Origin: Opitutus sp. GAS368
Lineage (GTDB): Bacteria > Verrucomicrobiota > Verrucomicrobiia > Opitutales > Opitutaceae
Length of the DNA: 33,809 bases
Direction of reading: 5' to 3'
Assembly (NCBI GenBank): GCA_945903545.1
Contig: CAMDOO010000035.1
Location: forward strand, 1-33,809
Shown: piece after piece, positions 1-7,263 of the stretch
How the letters are laid out: each line of letters starts with the position of its first letter
How positions within the stretch are numbered: position 1 is the stretch's first letter
Program-made: the position numbers and the translations under genes
Notes under the pieces: generated by a model
Database searches by the model: none
What the model was told of the DNA's origin: nothing
Seen by the model: only the letters and a program-made list of their open reading frames with translations

Positions 1-10
1 GACACCATTC

Positions 11-25
11 GCGGCGTAAAGCCGC
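11..25. repeat. Short palindrome, probable arm of a dispersed repeat
   Basis: GCGGC and GCCGC flank a GTAAA loop, just before a CTCCTACAG tail. The pattern resembles REP-like intergenic elements, but the left side is cut by the window edge, so the full element cannot be judged. Confidence 0.35.
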
Positions 26-45
26 TCCTACAGCTTTCGTCAGAC

Positions 46-50
46 GGAGG
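46..50 (+). promoter_or_regulatory. Ribosome binding site of nuoM
   Basis: GGAGG lies nine bases before the ATG at 60. It is one of the few clear Shine-Dalgarno sequences in this window and supports that start. Confidence 0.6.
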
Positions 51-59
51 ATCTGCCGC

Positions 60-1589
60 ATGAGTTCCCTCCCCCTGCTCTCCCTCCTGATCCTGGCCCC
101 CTGGCTCGGCGCCCTCGTGCTCACCTTAATGGGCAATGCCGGCGCCAAGGCCAGCCGGGGTGTCACGCTGCTGTTCAGCCTCTCGACGCTCGCGCTCGGC
201 CTCGCCGCGCTCTCCGGCTTCGACCCGGCCGCCACCGGTCCCCAGTTCAGCGAGTCGCACACCTGGATCCGCGCCCTCAACGTGCGCTATCACCTCGGCC
301 TCGACGGCATGAGCCTGCTGCTGGTGCTGCTGACCGGCATCGTCTCGCCGCTCGCGCTGCTCTCCGGCTGGAAGAACGAGCGCGACGTCCACCTCTTCGG
401 CGCGCTCTTCCTCCTCCTGCAGGGCGCGGCGCTCGGCGTCTTCCTCGCGCTGGATTTCTTCCCCTGGTTCCTCTTCTGGGAACTCAGCCTCGTGCCGGCG
501 TATTTCCTGATCCGCCTCTGGGGCGGACCGGGCGGCACCGCCGCCGCGTACCAGTTTGTCATCTACACCATCGGCGGCAGCGCCTTCATGCTGCTGGGCT
601 TCGCGGCGCTCTTCGCGGCGACCGGCACGATGGACTTCCGCGAGCTCGCCGCCCTGGCCGCCGACGGCCGGCTCGCCCGCCTCCTCCCGGGCGCCGCGGG
701 CACCGCGATCTTTTTCGGCGTGCTCCTCGGCCTCGCGGTCAAGGTTCCCCTCTTCCCCTTCCACACCTGGCTCCCCTCGGCGTATGCCGAGGCCCCGGCC
801 GGCGTGACGATGTTCCTGACCGCCATCATGTCGAAGATGGGTGTCTACGGTTTCCTCCGGATTCTCTGGCCGATCTTCCCCGCTCAGCTCCACGCCGCCG
901 CTCCCGTCCTGATGTGGCTCGCCCTCGGCGGCATCGTCTTCGGCGCGTGGGCCGCCATGCGCCAGACCGACCTCAAGCGGATGATGGGCTACTCCTCCAT
1001 CAACCACCTCGGTTACTGCCTGCTGGCACTGTTCGCCGTGGCCCATGCCACCGGCCGCGACGGCCTGAGCAGCGAGGCCGCGGGCGCCGCCCTGGCCGGC
1101 ACGCTCCTCCAGATGTTCAACCACGGCCTCTCCGCCGCCGCGCTGTTCTTCGCCCTCGGCATCATCGAGGAGCGCAGTGGCGGGAAGCGCGGGATCGCCG
1201 ACTTCGGCGGCCTCCGCACTGCCGCGCCGGTCTTCGCCGGCCTCTGCGGTATCGCGATGTTTTCCTCGATCGGCCTGCCCGGACTGAATGGCTTTGTCGG
1301 CGAATTCCTCATCTTCCGCGGCGCCTGGGGCCTGGCCCCGCTGCCGACCGCGGTCGCGACGCTCGGCCTGCTCGGCACCGCGCTGTTCCTGCTCACCTTC
1401 TGGCAGCGCGTCTTCCACGGCCCGGCCAAGGGCGCCACCGTCGGCTTCGCCGATGTCGCGGGCCGTGAGCGCCTCGTCCTCAGCCTGCTCGCCGCGCTGA
1501 TGCTGCTCTTCGGCGTGCTGCCGGGGCTGCTGACCCCGTTGATCAACCCGCTTGTGACCGCCTGGGCGGGACACCTCACGCTGCCATGA
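60..1589 (+). CDS. nuoM: NADH-quinone oxidoreductase subunit M (first copy)
   Basis: This is an antiporter-like membrane subunit of respiratory complex I, one of the proton channels in the membrane arm. The 509-residue protein has the expected length and is hydrophobic throughout. All key channel residues of the family are present: Glu141 in FWELSLVP (TM5), Lys228 in AVKVPLFPFHTW (TM7), Lys259 in IMSKMGVYG (TM8), His316 in YSSINHLGY and Glu415 in GFVGEF (TM12). The ATG at 60 is supported by GGAGG upstream. It is followed in the same direction by a second nuoM and nuoN, so it belongs to the 3' part of a nuo operon whose earlier genes lie outside the window. The gap to the next gene holds a palindromic repeat rather than a clear terminator. 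Confidence 0.95.
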   Translation: MSSLPLLSLLILAPWLGALVLTLMGNAGAKASRGVTLLFSLSTLALGLAALSGFDPAATGPQFSESHTWIRALNVRYHLGLDGMSLLLVLLTGIVSPLALLSGWKNERDVHLFGALFLLLQGAALGVFLALDFFPWFLFWELSLVPAYFLIRLWGGPGGTAAAYQFVIYTIGGSAFMLLGFAALFAATGTMDFRELAALAADGRLARLLPGAAGTAIFFGVLLGLAVKVPLFPFHTWLPSAYAEAPAGVTMFLTAIMSKMGVYGFLRILWPIFPAQLHAAAPVLMWLALGGIVFGAWAAMRQTDLKRMMGYSSINHLGYCLLALFAVAHATGRDGLSSEAAGAALAGTLLQMFNHGLSAAALFFALGIIEERSGGKRGIADFGGLRTAAPVFAGLCGIAMFSSIGLPGLNGFVGEFLIFRGAWGLAPLPTAVATLGLLGTALFLLTFWQRVFHGPAKGATVGFADVAGRERLVLSLLAALMLLFGVLPGLLTPLINPLVTAWAGHLTLP

Positions 1590-1609
1590 TCAATCAGGCC
1601 CAGAATTTC

Positions 1610-1677
1610 TTACAGGAGGACACGGAGAGCACGGAGGACATCCGTTCCGTCTCCATGACCTCCGCGGCCTCCTGTAA
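1610..1677. repeat. Palindromic element, ACAGGAGG family, copy 1
   Basis: TTACAGGAGG at 1610-1619 is matched by its exact reverse complement at 1668-1677. The left arm continues as degenerate 10-nt units (ACACGGAGAGC, ACGGAGGAC) and the right side carries matching TCCATGACCTCCGCGG. A related element is nested at 16654-16745. It lies between two co-directional nuo genes, so a transcription terminator is unlikely. Confidence 0.7.
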
Positions 1678-1701
1678 AACCGGGTTTGCTTCCGGATTCC
1701 G

Positions 1702-3204
1702 ATGAACCTGCTTCCCTGGACGATCTACCTCTCCTTCGCGGGCGCCCTGCTGGCGCTCGTGGCGGGAGCGCGCTCGGCGGCCGCGGCCCGGGGCATCGCC
1801 CTGGTCACGGCGCTCGCTTCGTGGGGCGTGGTCCTGGTCGCCGCGACCGGTTTCACGCCGGCGCCAAAGATGGTCACGCTCGTGGACGCCCCTTGGATTG
1901 AATCGCTGGGCATCCACTACCATCTCGCGGCCGACGGCATCAGCCTCGTGCTCCTCGTACTCACGGGCCTCGCGGCCACGGCGGGCGTGCTCTTCTCCTG
2001 GAACATCAAGGAGCGGACCGGCGAGTTCTTCGCGTATTTCCTCACCCTGATCGGCGGCGTGTACGGCGTGTTCCTCAGCGCGGACGCCTTCCTCTTCTTC
2101 GTCTTCTACGAGATCGCGATCGTGCCGAAGTATTTCCTGATCGCGAACTGGGGCTCCACCAACCGCGAGTACGGCGCGATGAAACTCGTGCTCTACTCCT
2201 TTGCGGGCAGCGCGCTCGTCCTCGCCGCCCTGCTTTGGATCTACGCCGCGGGCGGTGCCAGCGGCTTCGGCCTCGGTGAGCTCACGGCCGCCGCCGCCAC
2301 GCTGGGCCGCCCGGAGCAGCTCGCGGTCTTCGCCCTGCTCTTCCTCGGGTTCGCAGTCCTCGCGGGTATGTTCCCCTTCCATACCTGGGCGCCGACCGGC
2401 CACGTCGCCGCGCCGACCGCCGTGTCGATGCTCCTCGCCGGCGTGGTGATGAAGCTCGGCGCCTACGGCTGCCTCCGCGTGGCCCTGCCGCTGGTGCCCG
2501 ATGCGCTCGCATTCTGGCAGCCCGCCATCCTCGCCCTCGCCGTGATCGGCATCGTCTACGCCGGCCTGATCGCGCTCGTGCAGGACGACTTCAAGTTCGT
2601 CATCGGCTACTCCAGCGTGAGCCACATGGGCTTCGTGCTGCTCGGCCTCGGCGCCGGCAACGTGCGCGCGGCGAGCGGCGCGGTGCTGCAGATGTTCTCC
2701 CACGGCGTGATCGCCGGCCTGCTCTTCGCCGTGGTCGGCCGCATGGTCTACGAGCGCACCCACACCCGGAAGCTCGCCGACCTGCGCCAGCTGCCGCTGC
2801 ACAAGCTCCTGCCCTTCGCCGCCGTGGTGTTCGTCATCGCCGGCCTCGCCTCCATGGGTTTGCCCGGCTTCAGCGGTTTCCCCGCCGAGCTCGCGATCCT
2901 GATCGGCGCGTGGCAGACCTCGCCCTTCTGGGCGCTCGGCGCCGCGCTCGGTGTGCTGGTGGCCGCCGCCTTCACGCTTAGGGCCATCCAGGTCTCGTTC
3001 TTCGGCAAGGATGACCGCGATCCCGTCGCCGCGGACGCGCACCATCACTACGAGCCGATCTCCGTCCCGGAGAAAGCCGGCGCCTTCCTGCTTATCGCCG
3101 CGAGCCTAGTGGTCGGCCTCAAGCCGGACCTGCTCTTTGACTGGATCACCCCCGCGCTGCAGTCGCCGGCCTTCCAGGCCGTGCTGAAGGGAGGCACCCC
3201 TTGA
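1702..3204 (+). CDS. nuoM: NADH-quinone oxidoreductase subunit M (second, divergent copy)
   Basis: A second NuoM-like antiporter subunit of 500 residues follows directly after the first. It keeps the TM5 glutamate (Glu137, FFVFYEIAIVP), the TM8 lysine (Lys251, VVMKLGAYG), the histidine in GYSSVSHMG (His308) and the TM12 glutamate (Glu396, GFPAELAIL). The central TM7 lysine is missing. Where the first copy reads AVKVPLFPFHTW, this one reads AVLAGMFPFHTW, so Leu220 replaces lysine. The ATG at 1702 has no strong Shine-Dalgarno sequence. Its stop overlaps the nuoN start by four bases, indicating translational coupling. Complexes with an added NuoM ('2M' complex I) are known in some bacteria. Whether this copy still pumps protons is open. 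Confidence 0.92.
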   Translation: MNLLPWTIYLSFAGALLALVAGARSAAAARGIALVTALASWGVVLVAATGFTPAPKMVTLVDAPWIESLGIHYHLAADGISLVLLVLTGLAATAGVLFSWNIKERTGEFFAYFLTLIGGVYGVFLSADAFLFFVFYEIAIVPKYFLIANWGSTNREYGAMKLVLYSFAGSALVLAALLWIYAAGGASGFGLGELTAAAATLGRPEQLAVFALLFLGFAVLAGMFPFHTWAPTGHVAAPTAVSMLLAGVVMKLGAYGCLRVALPLVPDALAFWQPAILALAVIGIVYAGLIALVQDDFKFVIGYSSVSHMGFVLLGLGAGNVRAASGAVLQMFSHGVIAGLLFAVVGRMVYERTHTRKLADLRQLPLHKLLPFAAVVFVIAGLASMGLPGFSGFPAELAILIGAWQTSPFWALGAALGVLVAAAFTLRAIQVSFFGKDDRDPVAADAHHHYEPISVPEKAGAFLLIAASLVVGLKPDLLFDWITPALQSPAFQAVLKGGTP

Positions 3205-4655
3205 ACATCGACTACTCCCTGTTCTTCCGGGCCATGCAGCCCGAGTCGCTGCTGATCGAGGCCGCCCTCGCCATCATCATCCTCGACCTGACGGTCATGC
3301 GCCGGAAGGACCTGTCCGCCCGCCTCAACGTCGCCAGCCTGGTCGGCGCCCTCGCCGTGGCCCTCGCTGCGGTCCTCGCGCTCCGGAACGGCGCGATGGG
3401 CGAGATCCTCAACGGCGTGCTGAATCTCGATACCCTCGCCGTCGCCACCCGCGTCGGCGTGCTGGGCCTGACCCTGTTGGTCCTCGGGATCGGCACCGGC
3501 GGAGCCAGGATCCGGAATCCGGCGGAATATGTCGTGATCGTACTCTGCGCCGCCGTGGGCTTCATGTTGATGGCCTCCGCGCAGCAGCTGCTGCTGGTCT
3601 TTCTCGCCCTCGAACTGGCGAGCCTGTCGCTCTACGTCCTCGCGGGGTTCGACAAGAGCCGGCCGGAGTCGGCCGAGGCCGGCCTCAAGTATTTCCTCTT
3701 CGGCGGCATGGCCGCGGCGTTCCTGCTCTTCGGCTTCAGCCTGCTTTACGGCCTCACCGGCACGCTCGATCTGCCCGGCATGTCCGTGGTGATGGCGGCG
3801 ACCGGTTTCCATCCCATGCTCGCGGTGGCGATGGTCATGATCCTCGTCGGCTTCGGCTACAAGGCCGCGGCGGCCCCGTTCCACCTCTGGGCGCCCGACG
3901 CCTACCAAGGCGCACCCGCCCCGGCCGCGGCGTTCATCGCTTCGGCTTCCAAGCTCGCCGGCTTTGTCCTCTTCACCCGCCTGCTCTGGGGTTCGGCCAG
4001 CCAGGGCCAGATGCTCGGCGCCACCCCCGGCTGGGTGCCGGTGGTCTGGTTGCTCGCCGGCGCCTCGATGCTCGTCGGCAATCTGGCCGCGCTCGCCCAG
4101 AGCAACGTCCGCCGCCTGCTCGCCTACTCCGCCATTGCCCATGCCGGCGCCCTGCTCCTCGGTGTGATCGCCAGCGGCCGCTCCGGCCCGGGCCCGCTGT
4201 TCTTCTACCTCACGACCTACGGTATCGCGACCGCCGGCGCGTTCGGCGTATTCCACGTCCTCGAGAACCAAGGCGGAGCGCAGAAACTCAAGGACCTCGC
4301 CGGCCTGCACCGCCGCTCGCCGCTGCTGGCGGGCTGCCTGATGGTGTTCATCCTCTCGCTCGCGGGTGTGCCGCCCCTCTCCGGCTTCTTTGGCAAGTTC
4401 GCCGTCTTTGCCGCGGCCCTCAGCCCCGCCGGCCTCGGTTCACCCACCGGCTGGCTGGCGGTCTTCGCCATCGCGATGAGTGCGGTCGGCCTGTATTACT
4501 ATCTCCTGATCCTGAAGGAGGCACTCGTGCGTCCCGCCGCCGCCGGTGCGACGGCCGTCAAGGTGCCAGCCGCCGCCGCGCTGACCCTGGTCGCCGCCGC
4601 TGGGCTCACGCTGATCTTCGGGATGTTCCCCTCGCTGCTGCTGCGCTGGTTCTAA
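3201..4655 (+). CDS. nuoN: NADH-quinone oxidoreductase subunit N
   Basis: This is the third antiporter-like subunit of the complex I membrane arm, 484 residues long, which is normal for the family. The channel residues are intact: Glu138 in LALELASLSLY (TM5), Lys221 in GFGYKAAAAPFHLW (TM7), Lys251 in SASKLAGF (TM8) and Lys399 in GFFGKF (TM12). The Lys at TM12, where NuoM has Glu, is the usual NuoN feature. The start is taken as TTG at 3201 within a TTGA overlap with the preceding nuoM stop. An in-frame ATG at 3234 is possible but would trim the first residues. NuoN is commonly the last gene of nuo operons, and no further nuo gene follows here. Confidence 0.95.
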   Translation: MNIDYSLFFRAMQPESLLIEAALAIIILDLTVMRRKDLSARLNVASLVGALAVALAAVLALRNGAMGEILNGVLNLDTLAVATRVGVLGLTLLVLGIGTGGARIRNPAEYVVIVLCAAVGFMLMASAQQLLLVFLALELASLSLYVLAGFDKSRPESAEAGLKYFLFGGMAAAFLLFGFSLLYGLTGTLDLPGMSVVMAATGFHPMLAVAMVMILVGFGYKAAAAPFHLWAPDAYQGAPAPAAAFIASASKLAGFVLFTRLLWGSASQGQMLGATPGWVPVVWLLAGASMLVGNLAALAQSNVRRLLAYSAIAHAGALLLGVIASGRSGPGPLFFYLTTYGIATAGAFGVFHVLENQGGAQKLKDLAGLHRRSPLLAGCLMVFILSLAGVPPLSGFFGKFAVFAAALSPAGLGSPTGWLAVFAIAMSAVGLYYYLLILKEALVRPAAAGATAVKVPAAAALTLVAAAGLTLIFGMFPSLLLRWF

Positions 4656-4730
4656 GCCACCGGATTGGTTTCACGCGAAGAAGGCGCTGCGCGCCAAGGC
4701 AAAGAACGCGAAGGTTCGAACCTCAAACCG

Positions 4731-4852
4731 GGTTGGCCGCAAAAAGGCGCAGAAGGCGCAAAACTGAAGATCGGAGGATCAGAGGGTCGGAGACTCGGAG
4801 GATCAGGAATCCGCTGTCCGTTTTTGCGCCACTTGCGCCTTTTTGCGGCAAC
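4731..4852. repeat. Palindromic element, GGCGCAAAA family
   Basis: The left arm (4731-4763) contains CCGCAAAAAGGCGCAGAAGG and continues to GCGCAAAA. The right arm (4820-4852) is its near-complete reverse complement. The spacer is itself made of ~10-nt units related to TCGGAGGATCAG. A lone arm of the same family lies at 6184-6219. Just before it (4671-4724) is an unpaired stretch resembling the CACGCCAAGACGCGAAG family seen at 15635 and 26797. Confidence 0.75.
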
Positions 4853-4877
4853 CATTCCGGGTTCTGAACCGGCCCGA

Positions 4878-5236
4878 CTACCTCAAATACCAGCGGCCAT
4901 CCTCCAGGTAGAACTTGATCGTGACCGGAACCTTGCCCTCGAGTATGGCCGGGGCGGCGATGGGAATGCGGAACGTCGCGATGTCAGCGACATTGTTCAT
5001 CTCGGGCTCCAGCGTTTGGATCGCGTGCAGCGTCCGGATCAGGTGCTGCACCCGTTCGTACTCGATCGTCCCCGGACGGGACGCCGGCTCAAAGCTCTTC
5101 TCCAATCACCGCCGACCTTGCGCAGCGCCACGCCGTACACCCGCCCAAGGTGCCGGTGCACCAGCTCGGCAAAGGCCGCCTCCGAGCGGTCGGCCACAAA
5201 CCTCCGCAGCAATCCGGCATCCGAATCCGTTTCCAT
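4878..5236 (-). pseudogene. Chimeric remnant: ECF-type sigma factor N-terminus joined to an unknown C-terminus
   Basis: Read on the - strand, ATG at 5236 opens about 44 residues typical of an RNA polymerase sigma-70 (ECF-type) N-terminus, including LLRRFVADRSEAAFAELV and VYGVALRKVGGD. After VGGD the frame leaves the family and stops soon after (5039). From about 5105 a different frame carries another protein-like stretch ending FYLEDGRWYLR at 4878. That stretch contains IEYERVQHLIRTLHAIQTLE, and I do not recognise its family. The simplest reading is an internal deletion that fused the 5' end of a sigma-factor gene to the 3' end of a downstream gene out of frame. No functional product is expected. 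Confidence 0.65.
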
Positions 5237-5322
5237 ACCCTTCTATCTGCCGCCGATCCTCAAACCGCACAAGAAACGTCAGGTTGAGCGGAGGATTCAC
5301 CCCCTGACTTCGTGACTCTGTC

Positions 5323-5502
5323 TTAACGCTGAGCCAGTGCAGCAGAACGGCTCTTCGGCTTCTCGGCAAAAAACGTCTCCATGACGCGCTGCAAATGAGC
5401 CTGCTGTTCGGCAAACGTCATCTTACTCAGCCGCTTGCTCGAAGCACGCCGCCACCGGCGTGATTCCGCAACTGCATCAAAGGTTTTCTTCTTTGTAGCC
5501 AT
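5323..5502 (-). CDS. Small basic protein, possible partner of the PIN-domain toxin
   Basis: A 59-residue lysine- and arginine-rich protein begins with ATG at 5502 and contains a helical stretch around MTFAEQQAHLQRVMETFF. Its start lies inside the end of the PIN-domain gene (26-bp overlap), so the two are probably translated together. Small proteins paired with PIN toxins are usually antitoxins, which is the basis for this suggestion. No known antitoxin DNA-binding fold is recognised. The gene order here is toxin first, the reverse of most VapBC pairs. It could also be a conserved accessory protein without antitoxin activity. Confidence 0.6.
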   Translation of the reverse strand: MATKKKTFDAVAESRRWRRASSKRLSKMTFAEQQAHLQRVMETFFAEKPKSRSAALAQR

Positions 5503-5956
5503 GCACGAGGAAGGTTGGGGATACGATGCGCACCGGCGGGTAACCTTGCAAGGCATTCACGGCATTGAAGCCAGACTCGCGACGTACATTTGCCAGATGC
5601 TTGAAATTCCAACTCACGAGATAATCCATCCGAGCCACAGAGCACACAGCAACATGTTGGGCGTCATTCGAGACTGAGAGGGGTACGATCTTTTGCGCTA
5701 GGTATACTGCGGCAAGGACCTTCATCTCTGCACTCACAAGAAGCACCCTATCCGAGAAAATGACCGCCTGAAGCAATTGTCTAACGTGTAGCGGTGCCCC
5801 CACAGCCTCATCGAAAACAATCCGCGAAGTGAAAAACCGAAACCGGCCCGCCTCGGCCAGCCGCCACAGGGCGCGGGTATCGGCCATGAACTCGGCATCG
5901 TAGTAGCCGCCGATCACAGAGGTATCGAGGTAAAGGGAGGGAGCGTATGGGGTCAT
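5477..5956 (-). CDS. PIN-domain protein, probable VapC-like toxin/ribonuclease
   Basis: A 159-residue PIN-domain protein. The family is Mg-dependent ribonucleases, often toxins that cleave tRNA or rRNA. The acidic residues expected for the active site are visible: Asp in YLDTSVIGGYYD near the N-terminus, Glu in IVFDEAVG in the middle, and Asp in SNDAQHVAVCSVARMDYLV near residue 115, followed by SWNFKHLAN, a common end motif of this subfamily. ATG at 5956 is preferred, and a GTG two codons upstream (5962) is possible. The stop overlaps the downstream small gene. Base composition is clearly less GC-rich than in the neighbours, with codons rare here, which suggests horizontal acquisition. Confidence 0.8.
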   Translation of the reverse strand: MTPYAPSLYLDTSVIGGYYDAEFMADTRALWRLAEAGRFRFFTSRIVFDEAVGAPLHVRQLLQAVIFSDRVLLVSAEMKVLAAVYLAQKIVPLSVSNDAQHVAVCSVARMDYLVSWNFKHLANVRRESGFNAVNALQGYPPVRIVSPTFLVHGYKEENL

Positions 5957-6105
5957 TGGCACGGTTTCGCGCGGAACCGTCAGCCGACAATCCCCCGCTA
6001 ACCCCTATAACGCAGTTTCGGACCCCAATCTTTCACCCAATCGCTCGGGCGAAGCATTTTTTTCGCGAGTTTTCCGATCTGACCCGCAAGGCCCCACGGA
6101 AGGGA

Positions 6106-6170
6106 TTCCGAGTGAGGGCACCCGGACTACAAAAGGAGATCTTGATGGCGTCGGGTGCTCCTCACTCCGA
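6106..6170. repeat. Palindromic element, GTGAGGGCACCCGG family, copy 1
   Basis: AGTGAGGGCACCCGG at 6111-6125 faces TCGGGTGCTCCTCACT at 6151-6166 in inverted orientation, with flanking TCCG/CGGA also matching. A second member with the same core lies at 33649-33708. Confidence 0.65.
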
Positions 6171-6183
6171 GTTCAACGGATCA

Positions 6184-6219
6184 GTTTTTGCGCCTTCTGC
6201 GCCTTTTCGCGGCCAACCA
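6184..6219. repeat. Solo arm of the GGCGCAAAA palindrome family
   Basis: The sequence TTTTTGCGCCTTCTGCGCC and the following GGCCAACCA closely match the arms of the 4731-4852 element, but no inverted partner is seen nearby. It may be a decayed or half element. Confidence 0.5.
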
Positions 6220-6245
6220 ATTCCGACGAAAACCACCCAAAGCCC

Positions 6246-7004
6246 CTACTCCAAGGGCGCGACTTTGACCTTGCCCAGCTCGTAGCGGGAAATGCCGCCC
6301 TGGTCGTTGAGGTACATGCTGGCGTACTGGCCCCAAGCGACCCGCTTGCCGTTCTCCTCGCGCTGGCCGAGGTGGTTGAGCTGGACGAACCACGCGTCAC
6401 CCATGCGTTCCGGGCGGAACACCTTCACCCCGGCATCCCAGCCCTCACGCTTCATGACCTCGGCCACGGCGAGGAGCGCCGCCCGATGCTCCGTCACGGC
6501 CCCGTCCTCCGGCACCTTGGTCAGGGCGGCGCTCGCATAGGTGGCCAGTTCCGCCCCCCACTGCACGGTTTCCTGCGGCGTCGGCGGCCCGTAAGGCCGG
6601 GGCGCGACATTCTCCAGGACGACCTCGATGCCATCCGCCGCCGTCACCGCCAGCCTCGCGCTGCCTAGGTCGAGGCGCGTGTAAACCTCGCCATTCACGG
6701 CGGTGAGTGCCGGCACCGCTCCGCCCGGACCAACGAGTTCGTCGAGCGAGGCGGGCAACCTCCCTTTCTCCTTCAGGAACATGTTCCGGGCCACGGTGAG
6801 CGTGCGGAGGTTGTTCCGGATCTGGTTCTGCATGGCCGTCGACGTCACCGGGATCCCCTGGTCATTCAAACGCACGCCGGCCTGCGGAACCGGCGGCACG
6901 ACGGGCGCAGGCTGGGCGCTGGCGGCCCGGGCCGGCGTAGTCTCGGGCAGGGAACCGCCGCGCCGCATCAACTCCGCCGCCCGGGTAAGCGCGGTCGCAT
7001 CCAC
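6246..7004 (-). CDS. Hypothetical protein, probably frameshifted from an N-terminal membrane anchor
   Basis: I do not recognise this protein. From GTG at 7004 it is 252 residues: an Ala/Pro-rich linker (about 20-45), a segment with NQIRNNLRTLTVARNMFLKE and GRLPASLDELVG around 60-90, and a mixed C-terminal domain ending in YELGKVKVAPLE. The middle segment resembles the part of pseudopilin-like proteins that follows the hydrophobic helix, but this is weak. The opening lacks a signal or membrane segment. A different frame just upstream (ATG at 7069) encodes MTNLRFVIGLGFVGGFLAAA, an ideal anchor, before running into a stop. A one-base change would join the two. The gene is divergent from mreC. 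Confidence 0.7.
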   Translation of the reverse strand: MDATALTRAAELMRRGGSLPETTPARAASAQPAPVVPPVPQAGVRLNDQGIPVTSTAMQNQIRNNLRTLTVARNMFLKEKGRLPASLDELVGPGGAVPALTAVNGEVYTRLDLGSARLAVTAADGIEVVLENVAPRPYGPPTPQETVQWGAELATYASAALTKVPEDGAVTEHRAALLAVAEVMKREGWDAGVKVFRPERMGDAWFVQLNHLGQREENGKRVAWGQYASMYLNDQGGISRYELGKVKVAPLE

Positions 7005-7069
7005 ATGACCGCGGCGGCGAGGAAGCCACCAACAAAGCCCAGGCCGATGACAAAGCGAAGGTTGGTCAT
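7005..7069 (-). other. Out-of-frame N-terminal anchor of the 6246-7004 gene
   Basis: ATG at 7069 begins a short frame with a strongly hydrophobic helix (FVIGLGFVGGFLAAAVM) that stops at 6968 after 33 codons, overlapping the larger gene in another frame. It reads as the true 5' end of that gene displaced by a frameshift, either mutational or a sequencing error. Confidence 0.5.
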
Positions 7070-7130
7070 AAATCGTCCCGATATCTGACGCTGAATCCCT
7101 GGCCGCTCAAGCGAGGTCTTTTTCGACCAA

Positions 7131-7163
7131 CCCAGAGTTTCATCCAATAGATGAAACTCTGGG
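7131..7163. repeat. Perfect hairpin in the mreC upstream region
   Basis: CCCAGAGTTTCATC (7131-7144) and GATGAAACTCTGGG (7150-7163) are perfect inverted arms around a 5-nt loop. No T-tract follows on either strand, so a simple intrinsic terminator is unlikely. It lies between two divergent genes and would fall in the mreC leader or act as an operator. Confidence 0.7.
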
Positions 7164-7263
7164 CACAGCCCCGTTCAGGGAATCGCGGGCAGCACTGGCC
7201 CCCTCCGGTTTTTTCGTGTCTTTCGGGGAAGCGGTGGGCTATGTCATCACTCCGTCCCCCACC

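Noticed and set aside
126-1574. Long open frame opposite nuoM
   Set aside because: Its product is full of Glu, Arg, Gly and Gln with no domain, as expected for the antisense of a GC-rich membrane-protein gene. The same applies to long frames opposite the second nuoM, mrdA, rseP, ispG and dnaA.
6968-7069. Separate 33-residue small membrane protein
   Set aside because: The frame merges naturally with the adjacent gene as its missing anchor. An independent small protein overlapping in another frame is less likely.
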